A DNA stretch of 64,000 bases from NCBI RefSeq assembly GCF_040273735.1, contig NZ_JBELZM010000001.1, forward strand, positions 372,001 through 436,000, given 5' to 3'. This document shows positions 33,849-42,969 of this stretch, piece after piece (position 1 is the first letter of the stretch; every line of letters starts with the position of its first letter). The notes below the pieces were generated by a model. The model was not told where the DNA came from. It saw only the letters and a list, made by a program, of their open reading frames with translations, and made no database searches. The DNA comes from Solibacillus sp040273735. GTDB lineage: Bacteria > Bacillota > Bacilli > Bacillales_A > Planococcaceae. Position numbers and translations under genes: made by a program.

Positions 33849-33877
33849 ATAGGATTATTTCTGAACTTGCCGAATTT
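33849..33877 (+). promoter_or_regulatory. SigH-type promoter of the spoIIA operon
   Basis: ATAGGATTA (33849-33857), a 13-base spacer and CGAATTT (33871-33877) fit the SigH pattern RWAGGAWWT...RGAAT with the spacing of B. subtilis spoVG. In B. subtilis the spoIIA operon is SigH-dependent. It ends 25 bases before the spoIIAA start. Confidence 0.7.
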
Positions 33878-33901
33878 GCATGTAAGAAGGAGGCGATGTA
33901 G

Positions 33902-34264
33902 GTGAACTTTAATTTAACGATGTATCCAAATGATGTATTGATTGTCCAACTATTTGGAGAACTGGATCATCATGAGACAGAAAAAGTGAGAACACATATA
34001 TCGAAAGCTATTTTACAAGGAAATGTAAAATTACTCGTTTGGAATTTAGAGCATTTGCATTTTATGGACAGTTCCGGAATTGGTTTAGTGCTTGGCAGAA
34101 TGCGAGAACTCCGAGCTGTCGATGGTCAAACAATTTTATTAAATCCGTCAAAAACGATGCAGAAAATATTCCAGTATTCCGGTATGGGAAATCTTGTACA
34201 ATTTGCATCTGAACAGCAAGTTATTTCACACAGCGAGGGGGATTGTCAATGGATAACGAAATGA
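33902..34264 (+). CDS. spoIIAA: Anti-sigma F factor antagonist SpoIIAA
   Basis: A 120-residue STAS-domain protein. The serine phosphorylated by SpoIIAB lies in FMDSSGIGLVLGR. Unphosphorylated SpoIIAA binds SpoIIAB and frees SigF in the forespore. GTG start with AAGGAGG 8 bases upstream. First gene of spoIIAA-spoIIAB-sigF; it overlaps spoIIAB by 16 bases. Confidence 0.95.
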   Translation: MNFNLTMYPNDVLIVQLFGELDHHETEKVRTHISKAILQGNVKLLVWNLEHLHFMDSSGIGLVLGRMRELRAVDGQTILLNPSKTMQKIFQYSGMGNLVQFASEQQVISHSEGDCQWITK

Positions 34265-34689
34265 CGCTAACTTTTTTGGCGCGCAGTGAAAATGAAGGTT
34301 TGGCACGTATTGCCGTTACAAGCTTCATGGCACAACTCGATCCGACAATTGAAGAACTATCAGAATGTAAAACAATCGTATCAGAAGCTGTATCGAATGC
34401 CATTATTCATGGTTATGCCGATAATCCGCATGGCATTATTACGGTTTATGCGGTACGTTACGGTTCGGAAGTAAGTGTGACAATTAAAGATGAAGGTTGC
34501 GGGATTGAAGATATCGAACAAGCACGTGAGCCATTATTTACAACGAAGCCGGAGCTTGAACGTTCCGGAATGGGCTTTACAATTATGGAAAGTTTTTCGG
34601 ATTTCCTGCAAGTAGAATCCGTACTAGGAAAAGGAACAGTCGTAACATTCACAAAACAAATTTTGCCAATAGGGACACTCGTGACATAA
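34249..34689 (+). CDS. spoIIAB: Anti-sigma F factor SpoIIAB (serine kinase)
   Basis: A 146-residue GHKL-fold kinase that phosphorylates SpoIIAA and holds SigF inactive before asymmetric division. It shows the N-box SEAVSNAIIHGY, the metal/ATP motif IKDEGCGIEDIE, the lid segment PLFTTKPELERSGMGFTI. The ATG at 34249 follows GAGGGGG by 8-9 bases; a TTG two codons earlier is less likely. Confidence 0.95.
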   Translation: MDNEMTLTFLARSENEGLARIAVTSFMAQLDPTIEELSECKTIVSEAVSNAIIHGYADNPHGIITVYAVRYGSEVSVTIKDEGCGIEDIEQAREPLFTTKPELERSGMGFTIMESFSDFLQVESVLGKGTVVTFTKQILPIGTLVT

Positions 34690-34701
34690 CGAAATAAGGG
34701 G

Positions 34702-35469
34702 ATGGGGAACATCGAGCAGTCATCTGAAACGTTATTAACGCAAGCTTATATGCGTGAACTAATCGCAAAGTCACAACAAGGCGATCAAGTTGCGAGAAAA
34801 ACGATGATTGAAGGAAATACTAGACTTGTTTGGTCTATCGTTCAACGCTTTGCATCAAGGGGTGTTGAACTGGAAGATTTGTTTCAAATTGGCTGTATTG
34901 GCTTAATGAAATCGGTTGATAAATTCGACTTGTCCTACGAAGTGAAATTTTCCACATATGCAGTACCGATGATTATTGGGGAGATTCAACGTTTTTTAAG
35001 AGATGACGGTATGGTAAAGGTAAGTCGTTCTATCCGAGAATTGAATTACAAAATTCGTCATGCGACTGATGACTATTTAAAAACGAATGAAAAACCTCCA
35101 TCTGTAGCACAATTGGCTGAAATATTGCAAGTTTCACAAGAAGATATCCTATTGGCAACCGACGCGATGCGTGATCCGGCAAGTCTGCATGATCAGCTCT
35201 TTGAAAATGATGGAGATTCCATTACATTAATGGATCAGATGCGTGACGATAAGTCTGAGCTTGCTTTTGACTATGTACCATTAAAAGACATGTTGAAGAG
35301 ACTAGGGAAACGGGAACAATCGATCATTTATTTCCGCTATTATCTGGATTTGACCCAAACGGAAATTGCCGATCGTCTCGGTATCTCACAAGTACAAGTA
35401 TCACGATTGGAAAAGAAAATACTAGCCCAGTTGAAATCATGGATGGATCAGTCTACATTAAGCAGATAA
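34702..35469 (+). CDS. sigF: Forespore-specific RNA polymerase sigma factor SigF
   Basis: A 255-residue sigma-70 family protein: region 2 (NTRLVWSIVQRF, then DLFQIGCIGLMKSVDKFDLSYE and FSTYAVPMIIGEIQRFLRDD), region 3 (about 120-170) and region 4 (LTQTEIADRLGISQVQVSRLEKK). It directs early forespore transcription. AAGGGG touches the ATG at 34702, so spacing to the start is unusually short and the true start may be a few codons later. It follows spoIIAB by 12 bases. Confidence 0.95.
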   Translation: MGNIEQSSETLLTQAYMRELIAKSQQGDQVARKTMIEGNTRLVWSIVQRFASRGVELEDLFQIGCIGLMKSVDKFDLSYEVKFSTYAVPMIIGEIQRFLRDDGMVKVSRSIRELNYKIRHATDDYLKTNEKPPSVAQLAEILQVSQEDILLATDAMRDPASLHDQLFENDGDSITLMDQMRDDKSELAFDYVPLKDMLKRLGKREQSIIYFRYYLDLTQTEIADRLGISQVQVSRLEKKILAQLKSWMDQSTLSR

Positions 35470-35527
35470 GTTAAGTGACCCGCAATTACTCCATGGTGTT
35501 AGACTAATATGAATAAGCGGTGAAAAA

Positions 35528-36973
35528 ATGACAAATCAGCTTTTTACATCAATGAAAATTGCAGAAGGCTTCTTCAATTCACAATTTGAGCCAGAGAAGA
35601 ACTTTGATTTATGTATTAAAGAAATTACGGTAAAAAATTTACCTACATTAACGGTATATGTGAGCGGTCTTGTAAACGGAGACAGTTTGACGGATATACT
35701 TTCTGATTTACAGCGGGATAATGAAAATGAGGAAATACTGGACGAACAGGACTATTTTCATGCCCACTTCAATTATTACGGAGTAGATTTAGCAAAATCG
35801 ATTGATGACTTTATGCTCGGAGTTTTAAGTGGGCGTGTAGGCTTTGTAACGAAGAGCGGTTATTGTTATTTGGCGGAATTCCGGAATTATCCGGGGCGGA
35901 ATCCGGAAGAGCCGGATAATGAAAAGGTTATTCGCGGTTCGCGGGATGGTTTTGCCGAAAATATTATTTTGAATACGGCATTAGTTCGTCGACGGATTCG
36001 AAGTGAAAAGCTTCGATTTCAAATGCACCATGTAACGACCTATAGTCAAACAGATGTCGTTCTTTCCTATATGAGTGATTTAGTCAATGAAAAGCATCTC
36101 GACTGGATTATTGAACGGCTTCAGCAAATTAAACATGATGGGTTAACGATGAGCGACAAATCGTTGGAGGAATGGTTGTTTAAGCAAAAATATCATCCTC
36201 TGCCGTTTGTGCGTTATACGGAACGGCCTGATATTGTAGCTGCCCATATTTTAGAGGGGCATATTGCGATTATGGTCGATACATCGCCTTCTGTAATGCT
36301 TATCCCTGTCACCATGTTCCATTTGCTGCAGCATGCGGAAGAATATCGACAGGCGCCGTTAGTCGGGACGATGATGCGTTTCCTTCGTTTTGGAGCGGTT
36401 ATTTTAAGTTTTCTTTTACTTCCTTTCTGGTATTTACTCGTTACACATCCGGAGTTACTCCCCGATAGGTTAGCATTTATCGGGATAAATGAGAAGGGTG
36501 AAATTCCTATATTCCTGCAAATATTAATTGCGGATATCGGAATTGAATATTTGCGAATTGCTGCGATTCATACACCGACACCGTTATCGACGGCAATGGG
36601 ATTAATCGCCGGTATTATCATCGGGCAAATTGCGATCGATGTTGGACTATTTTCAAGTGAAATTGTTTTATATACCGCGATTACCGCAATTTTTACATTT
36701 GCAATTCCGAACTACGAATTGAGTATATCGGTAAAAGTGTTCCGTTTAGTGCTATTAAGCGCAACAGCGTTATTTGGAATTAACGGATTCTTTATAGGAG
36801 CATTCCTGATTTTCACTTATTTATGTTCATTAAAACCGATGAATGTGCCGTATTTATGGCCGCTTGTACCGTTTTTCCCGAAGGCATTCGCTCGTGTTAT
36901 TATTCGAACACCGATGTCGGAAGATGCACCAAGGCCATTTATCGTGAACGCAAAAAAGCGAAAACGTGTATAA
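35528..36973 (+). CDS. spoVAF: Stage V sporulation protein AF (GerA-like)
   Basis: A 481-residue GerA-family membrane protein: N-terminal soluble domain (about 1-270, with DTSPSVMLIPVTMFH at its end), then about five membrane helices (290-455) and a basic tail. SpoVAF belongs to the spore dipicolinic-acid/germinant machinery. In B. subtilis it is the last gene of spoVAA-AF, between sigF and lysA; here it directly follows sigF, and spoVAA to spoVAE are absent from this position. Confidence 0.92.
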   Translation: MTNQLFTSMKIAEGFFNSQFEPEKNFDLCIKEITVKNLPTLTVYVSGLVNGDSLTDILSDLQRDNENEEILDEQDYFHAHFNYYGVDLAKSIDDFMLGVLSGRVGFVTKSGYCYLAEFRNYPGRNPEEPDNEKVIRGSRDGFAENIILNTALVRRRIRSEKLRFQMHHVTTYSQTDVVLSYMSDLVNEKHLDWIIERLQQIKHDGLTMSDKSLEEWLFKQKYHPLPFVRYTERPDIVAAHILEGHIAIMVDTSPSVMLIPVTMFHLLQHAEEYRQAPLVGTMMRFLRFGAVILSFLLLPFWYLLVTHPELLPDRLAFIGINEKGEIPIFLQILIADIGIEYLRIAAIHTPTPLSTAMGLIAGIIIGQIAIDVGLFSSEIVLYTAITAIFTFAIPNYELSISVKVFRLVLLSATALFGINGFFIGAFLIFTYLCSLKPMNVPYLWPLVPFFPKAFARVIIRTPMSEDAPRPFIVNAKKRKRV

Positions 36974-36990
36974 ACATGAATTGCATCACT

Positions 36991-37020
36991 TTGACACCTA
37001 TGTTAAAGTTCTCATATAAT
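36991..37020 (+). promoter_or_regulatory. SigA promoter of lysA
   Basis: Perfect TTGACA (36991-36996) and TATAAT (37015-37020) boxes with an 18-base spacer, 56 bases before the lysA start. Confidence 0.8.
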
Positions 37021-37075
37021 ATTTTGTGATTTTTGAGAATATTAGCGAGGATTAGCTAAGTCAGGGGAGATTACG

Positions 37076-38395
37076 ATGCATTTATATGGAACACAGCAAA
37101 TTAATGAACTCGGTCATTTAACAATTGGCGGGGTAGATACAATTGAATTGGCAAAACAATACGGGACACCGTTATTCGTTTATGATACAGCGTTAATTCG
37201 TAAACGTTCACGCGGCTTTATCGATACATTTGAACAATTAGGTGTAAAAGCGCAAGTTGCTTATGCATCCAAAGCATTCGCCTGTGTTGCGGCATATCAG
37301 TTAGCTGCGCAGGAAAACCTGTCGCTGGATGTTGTATCAGGCGGAGAACTTTATACAGCGATTAAAGCTGGTTTCCCGGCAGATCGCATTCATTTCCATG
37401 GCAATAATAAATCGGTTGCCGAGCTTGAATTGGCGTTTGAAACGGGAATCGGTTGTATTGTAGTCGATAACTTTTACGAGATTTCGTTAATTAAAGAAAT
37501 CGCACAGCAGAAAAATCAGCAAATGAAAATTTTATTACGAGTGACACCAGGTGTTGAAGCACATACACATGATTTTATTACAACAGGTCAAGCTGATTCT
37601 AAATTTGGCTTTGACTTAAATAATGGACAAGCTGATGAGGCATTTAAGCAAGTAGTAAACGATGAACATATCGAACTATTAGGTTTACATTGCCACATCG
37701 GCTCTCAAATTTTTGAAACAGAAGGCTTTAGTTTGGCAGCGGGCAAAGTAATGCAAAAAATGGGTGCATGGAAAGAACAGCACGGTTTTGCTGCACAAGT
37801 ACTGAATCTTGGCGGTGGTTTCGGCATCCGTTATACAGAAGAAGATAAGCCTTTAGAACCTCATGAATATGTTGCGGACATGATTCGGACAGTGCAGGAT
37901 GAAAGTAAAAAACTGAATTTAGCAATGCCGGAAATTTGGATCGAGCCAGGCCGTTCTTTAGTTGGAGATGCAGGTACATCACTGTACACAATCGGTTCTC
38001 AGAAAACAGTACCAAATGTGCGTGAATATATTGCTGTTGATGGCGGGATGAGCGATAATATCCGTCCAGCACTTTACGATGCAAAATATGAAGCGGTTAT
38101 TGCCAATAAAGCAAATGATCCAAAAACAAGTACATACACTGTTGCAGGTAAGCTATGTGAGTCTGGAGATAAGTTAATTATTGATGCGTCATTACAAAAT
38201 GCACATACCGGTGATATTTTAGCGATGTTCTGTACAGGGGCATACGGTTATTCGATGGCATCAAACTATAATCGTGTTCCAAGACCGGCAGTTGTATTCG
38301 TTGAAAATGGAGAGCACCAATTAGCGATTAAACGTGAAAGCTATGAAGATTTAGTGGCAAATGATTTGCCGTTAGCATTTACAAAGGGTGAATAG
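37076..38395 (+). CDS. lysA: Diaminopimelate decarboxylase
   Basis: A 439-residue PLP enzyme catalysing the last step of lysine synthesis (meso-DAP to lysine). The PLP lysine is in AYASKAFACVA; HCHIGSQI, the GGGFGI phosphate loop, EPGRSLVG and CESGD of the active site are present. GGGGAG precedes the ATG. It is followed within three bases by a 37-residue reading frame and then ribT. Confidence 0.96.
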   Translation: MHLYGTQQINELGHLTIGGVDTIELAKQYGTPLFVYDTALIRKRSRGFIDTFEQLGVKAQVAYASKAFACVAAYQLAAQENLSLDVVSGGELYTAIKAGFPADRIHFHGNNKSVAELELAFETGIGCIVVDNFYEISLIKEIAQQKNQQMKILLRVTPGVEAHTHDFITTGQADSKFGFDLNNGQADEAFKQVVNDEHIELLGLHCHIGSQIFETEGFSLAAGKVMQKMGAWKEQHGFAAQVLNLGGGFGIRYTEEDKPLEPHEYVADMIRTVQDESKKLNLAMPEIWIEPGRSLVGDAGTSLYTIGSQKTVPNVREYIAVDGGMSDNIRPALYDAKYEAVIANKANDPKTSTYTVAGKLCESGDKLIIDASLQNAHTGDILAMFCTGAYGYSMASNYNRVPRPAVVFVENGEHQLAIKRESYEDLVANDLPLAFTKGE

Positions 38396-38398
38396 ACG

Positions 38399-38512
38399 TT
38401 GAAATTATCCAAGCAAGCTAAATGGGGTTTCGGTCTATTAATTGGAATTGTGATTTGGTCGCTCTTATTCATTTACATTATTAGTCCGCTAATTTACAAA
38501 TTTTCAAACTGA
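38399..38512 (+). CDS. 37-residue single-helix membrane peptide
   Basis: TTG start at 38399, three bases after the lysA stop, with AAAGGGTGA about 8 bases upstream (inside the end of lysA). The product starts MKLSKQAKWGFG, has one strong membrane helix (LLIGIVIWSLLFIYIISPL) and ends YKFSN. Signal, coupling distance and composition look like a real small gene. The function is unknown, and I cannot tell whether it is conserved. Confidence 0.6.
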   Translation: MKLSKQAKWGFGLLIGIVIWSLLFIYIISPLIYKFSN

Positions 38513-38589
38513 ACGTTGGAAAATTGTGTTATTGCATTTCGGTCGATCTTTTGATAGGATGTGCAATGGTAGAATTGAGGGAATGTAAA

Positions 38590-38949
38590 ATGTTAGTTCG
38601 ATATAAAAAAGCACTTGAAAAAATTGCAATGGGATTAATTTCGTTAATGCCACAAGAAAAAGACATTAAACGCTTAATGGAAACCATTCAACAATATGAA
38701 CAAAAGGAAAAATGGACACTCTTCTTATGGAAAAATGGCGAAGAATATGTAGGCGCTATAGGAATTGCAGAAGAAAATGATGCTGCAATCGTTCAACATA
38801 TTACAGTCATCCCGTCGTATCGCGGTGAAGGTGTCGCATTAAAAATGTTACATGAACTGCGGAATATGGGATATCAACATATTCAGGCGAATGAAGATAC
38901 AAGTGCATTTGTCCAAAAATGTATACCTATATTAAAAGAAGTCGACTAA
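38590..38949 (+). CDS. ribT: RibT-like GNAT-family protein
   Basis: A 119-residue protein closely resembling B. subtilis RibT: LVRYKKALEKIAMGLISLMP, FLWKNGEEYVGAIGI, then an acetyl-CoA-binding GNAT segment VIPSYRGEGVALKML. RibT is found with riboflavin genes in B. subtilis, though its substrate is unsettled. The ATG at 38590 with GAGGGAA upstream is preferred over an upstream frame beginning at 38524. Confidence 0.88.
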   Translation: MLVRYKKALEKIAMGLISLMPQEKDIKRLMETIQQYEQKEKWTLFLWKNGEEYVGAIGIAEENDAAIVQHITVIPSYRGEGVALKMLHELRNMGYQHIQANEDTSAFVQKCIPILKEVD

Positions 38950-38971
38950 TTTACTGTCGACTTCTTTTTTT
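38936..38971. terminator. Terminator of ribT, overlapping the DUF309 stop
   Basis: AGAAGTCGAC/GTCGACTTCT hairpin with a plus-strand TTTTTTT tail. The minus-strand DUF309 gene ends inside it, and its last residues (RSRQ) are encoded by the stem. Confidence 0.85.
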
Positions 38972-39451
38972 AAATTCTCTAGCTTCCAGTATTTCTGTGC
39001 GGTCCCGAAGCATATGTTTATTGAAAATAAAGTGTGAATCCATTAGGGGAATCGACTTTATCCTTTCGTCTACCAATTCTTGCAACTGTCGATCTGTAAT
39101 AGGCAGAGCAATGTTTGCGAATGGTTCATTTTCCTGCATTTTTTGAAGCTGGTTTTTCATTAGGAGAAGCAGTTGTCCTACATCGATATACTTGAAAAAT
39201 TCACTATTGTGATTCAGCTCGAAGTTAACAATGGCTTTCTCCATTATACGTGCAGCGCCAGTAACATTTGCCCGCCGCCAATGGTACATACCTGTCGCAA
39301 GCTGGACATAGCCTACTAACGGATGAAGCTTTTCTTTTGGTGCGATTTCCTTCCAATATTCTTCTAAAACTTCATGGCATTCAAAATAGTCATTATTGCC
39401 GTTAAAATAAGCGCAATAATCGATAAATAGTGGATGAAACAAAGGATGCAT
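38951..39451 (-). CDS. DUF309 domain protein (YpuF-like)
   Basis: A 166-residue helical protein with the DUF309 signature: FFNGNNDYFECHEVLEEYWKE appears as a helix with ECHEVLEEYW, followed by LVGYVQLATGMYHWRRAN. The function is unknown. In B. subtilis the equivalent ypuF lies immediately before scpA, but here it is on the opposite strand to ribT and scpA. Confidence 0.85.
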   Translation of the reverse strand: MHPLFHPLFIDYCAYFNGNNDYFECHEVLEEYWKEIAPKEKLHPLVGYVQLATGMYHWRRANVTGAARIMEKAIVNFELNHNSEFFKYIDVGQLLLLMKNQLQKMQENEPFANIALPITDRQLQELVDERIKSIPLMDSHFIFNKHMLRDRTEILEAREFKKRSRQ

Positions 39452-39599
39452 TGTTGTCCCCTTTCCTCTATACTAATTAGATAGGTTCTGCTATATTTTG
39501 TTGAATTTTGACGAATAAAGTAACTAGCAAAACGTAAAATTAATCATAGCGTGAATTAGATGCTAATGATAATTTCCGATAAACGATAGGTGGTATTTT

Positions 39600-40382
39600 A
39601 TGTCTTACGAAGTGAAACTAGACGCCTTTAGCGGGCCACTAGATTTATTATTGCATTTAATTCATCGTTTGGAAATTGATATATATGATATTCCAATGGC
39701 GGAATTAACGGAACAGTATATTGATCACATCCATGCGATGCAAACATTGGAACTGAATGAAGCAAGTGAATATTTAGTAATGGCCGCAACATTATTGGCG
39801 ATTAAAAGCCGGATGCTCATTCCGATTAACGAGAATGAAATTGATGCGGAAGAGCTCGAAATAGATGAGGTCGATCCACGGGAAGAGCTTGTTGCACGTT
39901 TAATCGAATATAAAAAGTATAAAGAAGCAGCTGTCCAGCTTCAGGAATTGGAAACAGAACGTGGGCAAGTGTTCACGAAAGCGCCGGCAGACTTGTCGGA
40001 ATTCATGCCGGAAGAACAATTAGCGCTTTTTGATCAAAATGTAAATGTTTACGATATGTTAAGTGCATTCCAAAAACTGATGCGTCGTAAACAGTTGAAA
40101 AAACCGTTGTCAACGCGCATCGCAAGACAGGAAATTTCAGTGAAGGAACAAATGCGTTCCGTTGTAAACATTCTAAAAAATGCAGGTGGCAGAGTAATGT
40201 TCTCGCAATTGTTTGTAGCAGAGGATAAGCCAATGCTTGTATTGACGTTTTTAACATTACTGGAATTAATGAAGCGCCAAGTGATATTTGTCGAACAGCA
40301 AAACAACTTCGATGATTTATCTGTATTATTGACAAAGGAGGAAATTGGCGATGAATTCGAACAACTTACTGAGCCGAATTGA
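39600..40382 (+). CDS. scpA: Segregation and condensation protein A
   Basis: A 260-residue kleisin subunit of the Smc-ScpAB condensin. The N-terminus carries the Smc-neck-binding helix region (FSGPLDLLLHLIHRLEIDIYD in key part GPLDLLLHLI); the C-terminal winged helix contacts the Smc head. Overlaps scpB by 32 bases, so the two are translationally coupled. Confidence 0.94.
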   Translation: MSYEVKLDAFSGPLDLLLHLIHRLEIDIYDIPMAELTEQYIDHIHAMQTLELNEASEYLVMAATLLAIKSRMLIPINENEIDAEELEIDEVDPREELVARLIEYKKYKEAAVQLQELETERGQVFTKAPADLSEFMPEEQLALFDQNVNVYDMLSAFQKLMRRKQLKKPLSTRIARQEISVKEQMRSVVNILKNAGGRVMFSQLFVAEDKPMLVLTFLTLLELMKRQVIFVEQQNNFDDLSVLLTKEEIGDEFEQLTEPN

Positions 40383-40938
40383 GGCACTATTATTCGTAGC
40401 TGGTGATGAAGGTATGACCGTTAAACAACTTGCACAATATATAGAAGTAGAACCAATGGATATTGAAGCGGGATTAAGTGAATTACTGTCTCATTACAAT
40501 GAGGAGGAAATGCGGGGAATCACATTAAAACAGCTTGCCGGTACATATCAGTTAACAACAAAACCGGAAGTGACCGACACATTGAAAAAGCTAATTGAAA
40601 ACCCGACAAATCAAGTCTTAACCGCAGCTTCATTAGAGGTTCTGGCAATTATAGCGTATAAGCAGCCGATCACGCGCGCGGAAGTGGAAGATCTGCGAGG
40701 GGTGAAGAGCGAACGCCCGATTGCAACACTCGTTTCAAGGGCGCTTGTACAGGAAGTTGGCAGAGCGGAAGGAACAGGACGGGCAATCTTATATGGGACG
40801 ACAAAAGAGTTCCTAAATTATTTTGGCTTAAAAAATATTAAAGAATTGCCGCCGTTACCGGAAGAAGTCGATCAGGAAGATGATCAGCCGACTGATTTAT
40901 TTTTAACGAAGTTCCAGGAAACATTTAACCAAAATTAA
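40351..40938 (+). CDS. scpB: Segregation and condensation protein B
   Basis: A 195-residue protein with two winged-helix domains; dimerises and binds ScpA. Motifs include EALLFVAGDEG, LTTKPE, LEVLAIIAYKQPITRAEVE and GRAILYGTT. The ATG at 40351 is chosen with AAAGGAGG 9 bases upstream; the in-frame TTG at 40345 is too close to that site. Followed 12 bases later by the carboxypeptidase gene. Confidence 0.94.
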   Translation: MNSNNLLSRIEALLFVAGDEGMTVKQLAQYIEVEPMDIEAGLSELLSHYNEEEMRGITLKQLAGTYQLTTKPEVTDTLKKLIENPTNQVLTAASLEVLAIIAYKQPITRAEVEDLRGVKSERPIATLVSRALVQEVGRAEGTGRAILYGTTKEFLNYFGLKNIKELPPLPEEVDQEDDQPTDLFLTKFQETFNQN

Positions 40939-40950
40939 AGGAGTGGCCTG

Positions 40951-41925
40951 TTGAAAAAGTGGTTTGTTTCTATTGTTGTATTGTTCGTATTTTTGAGTAG
41001 TTCGTCACAAATTCAGGCGGCGTCTAATAGCTATGTTGTTATCGATGCGGAAAATGGGCGGACATTAATGGGTGTGAATGAACATGCACGCCTGCCGATC
41101 GCCAGCCTGACGAAAATCTGGACGGCCCTGGTTGTTTTGGAAAATAGTGAGCTTACCGATGAAGTTGTCATTTCGAAGGAAGCATCGCTTGTGGAAGGCT
41201 CATCAATTTATTTACTGGAAAACGAGACGTATACGATTGATTACTTGCTTCATGGTTTAATGATGCAATCAGGAAATGATGCTGCTGTAGCGCTGGCCGA
41301 GCATATTGGCGGATCAGTGGAAGGCTTTGTTCAGCTTATGAACGAGAAGGCAGAGCTTTATCAATTGCAGGAAACAACTTTTACAAATCCTACAGGACTG
41401 CACAATGAAGCCCATCTATCCTCTGCCTACGATACGGCAAAAATGTTGCAAATTGCGATGATGAATCCTCAATTCAGGAAAATTGCTTCGACACAAAATT
41501 TTTCGGATGGCAGGCAGTGGAGAAATAAGCACCGACTTATGCATGAGAAGATAGGAGCCATTGCAGGGAAAACAGGCTATACAAAAGTGGCTGGACGAAC
41601 ATTGGCAACTTATTTTGAACGGGAACAAAAATCATTTGTTGTCGTTACTATTAACGAAGGAAATGATTGGAATATTCACCGGAACTTGGCGGATTTTATC
41701 GACAATAATTTTGAAAAACAAACGATTGTAAAAAAAGGGAAATATAATGCGAACGGGTTGGCAATCGAGTTAGATGAACCGTTCCAAATGCTGCTTCATA
41801 AAAAAGAACGGCCGAATTTTGAGCATATTGTTAAAGTTTCACGGCTGAAAGGATCGGATCGTGGGGTTTGGCTTTTATACGCTGATGAATCGCTCGTATC
41901 ATCAAAACTTGTAAAAGTAAAATAA
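40951..41925 (+). CDS. D-alanyl-D-alanine carboxypeptidase (DacB-like)
   Basis: A 324-residue secreted serine peptidase that trims peptidoglycan stem peptides. It has a signal peptide ending near IQA (residue 23), and SxxK (SLTK), SGN (QSGNDAA) and KTG (AGKTGYT) motifs in order. The position after scpB matches dacB of B. subtilis, whose product acts on spore cortex, but this protein is shorter than that enzyme and the usual spmA and spmB partners are not adjacent. TTG start with GGAG upstream. Confidence 0.88.
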   Translation: MKKWFVSIVVLFVFLSSSSQIQAASNSYVVIDAENGRTLMGVNEHARLPIASLTKIWTALVVLENSELTDEVVISKEASLVEGSSIYLLENETYTIDYLLHGLMMQSGNDAAVALAEHIGGSVEGFVQLMNEKAELYQLQETTFTNPTGLHNEAHLSSAYDTAKMLQIAMMNPQFRKIASTQNFSDGRQWRNKHRLMHEKIGAIAGKTGYTKVAGRTLATYFEREQKSFVVVTINEGNDWNIHRNLADFIDNNFEKQTIVKKGKYNANGLAIELDEPFQMLLHKKERPNFEHIVKVSRLKGSDRGVWLLYADESLVSSKLVKVK

Positions 41926-42054
41926 TCCAAAAAGTGAAATTTCTTTAATAAGTCCTGAAAGTATGACATAATTTTTATTCGTTAAGGATTTATTTTCGCT
42001 CGTATTTGTGGATTGCAGCAATAATATTTAATAATTAACAGAGCAGTAAATGAA

Positions 42055-42097
42055 AAGTGCAGGGACGAATGCTGAAGAAGTATGCGTCTTTGCAGTT
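42055..42097 (+). other. Hairpin in the rluB leader
   Basis: AAGTGCAGGGACG pairs with CGTCTTTGCAGTT (several G-T pairs) around a 13-base loop, ending 22 bases before rluB. There is no T-run, so it is not a simple terminator; it may be an mRNA leader structure. Confidence 0.35.
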
Positions 42098-42119
42098 TAT
42101 CAATCAATGAGGTGAACTT

Positions 42120-42863
42120 ATGGAAAGATTACAAAAAGTGATTGCTTATGCAGGCGTTGCATCACGACGTAAAGCAGAGCAATTAATAGTAGAAGGTAAA
42201 GTAAAAGTAAATGGAGTCGTAGTTAAAGAGCTTGGTACAAAAGTATCCAACTCGGACACGATTGAAGTAGAAGGCGTAAAACTGGAAAAAGAAGATAAAG
42301 TATATTTCCTGCTATATAAACCACGTGCTTATATTTCGGCAGTAACTGATGATAAAGGTCGAAAAACAGTAACTGATATTTTTAAAAAGCATGTTCACCA
42401 GCGTATTTTCCCGGTAGGGCGTTTAGATTATGATACGACTGGGTTATTGCTTTTAACGAATGACGGCGAGTTTTCAAACTTAATGACACACCCGAAATTC
42501 AAAATCGACAAAACATATATTGCGCGTGTTAAAGGGATCCCAACAAAACAAGGTTTAATGAAACTTCAAAGCGGAATTAAGCTGGAAGATGGAAAGACGG
42601 CTCCAGCAAAAGTAAGCATGACAAGTTTTGACGAGAAGGCCGGTAAAGCGATTTGTGAGATTACAATCCATGAAGGACGAAATCGTCAAGTCCGCCGTAT
42701 GTTTGAAGCAATCGGTACACCTGTTGTGAAATTGAAACGCGAGCGCTTTGCATTCTTAGATCTAACAGGACTTAGCCCGGGCGAATACCGTCAGCTGACA
42801 AAACATGAAGTAAAGTTACTACGTGTATTAGCTGAAACAGGAAAAATTGATTATAACAATTAA
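42120..42863 (+). CDS. rluB: 23S rRNA pseudouridine synthase B
   Basis: A 247-residue protein with an N-terminal S4 RNA-binding domain (about 1-60) and an RluB/RluE-type catalytic domain. The catalytic Asp is in GRLDYDTTGLLLLTND; the substrate loop has HEGRNRQVRRMFEAI. It modifies U2605 (E. coli numbering) in 23S rRNA. GAGGTG precedes the ATG. The place before resA matches B. subtilis. Confidence 0.93.
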   Translation: MERLQKVIAYAGVASRRKAEQLIVEGKVKVNGVVVKELGTKVSNSDTIEVEGVKLEKEDKVYFLLYKPRAYISAVTDDKGRKTVTDIFKKHVHQRIFPVGRLDYDTTGLLLLTNDGEFSNLMTHPKFKIDKTYIARVKGIPTKQGLMKLQSGIKLEDGKTAPAKVSMTSFDEKAGKAICEITIHEGRNRQVRRMFEAIGTPVVKLKRERFAFLDLTGLSPGEYRQLTKHEVKLLRVLAETGKIDYNN

Positions 42864-42921
42864 TAGTTTAGGATAGTCATAAATCATTCTTAAAGAAAAG
42901 AATTTAAATTTTGTAATAATT

Positions 42922-42930
42922 TGCTATAAT
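42922..42930 (+). promoter_or_regulatory. Extended -10 promoter of resA
   Basis: TGCTATAAT (TGN plus perfect -10) with no good -35 box, 39 bases before the resA start. Confidence 0.5.
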
Positions 42931-42969
42931 AGGCAACAGTAGTTGCTGAAGTGGAAGGGGGTTTTTTAT

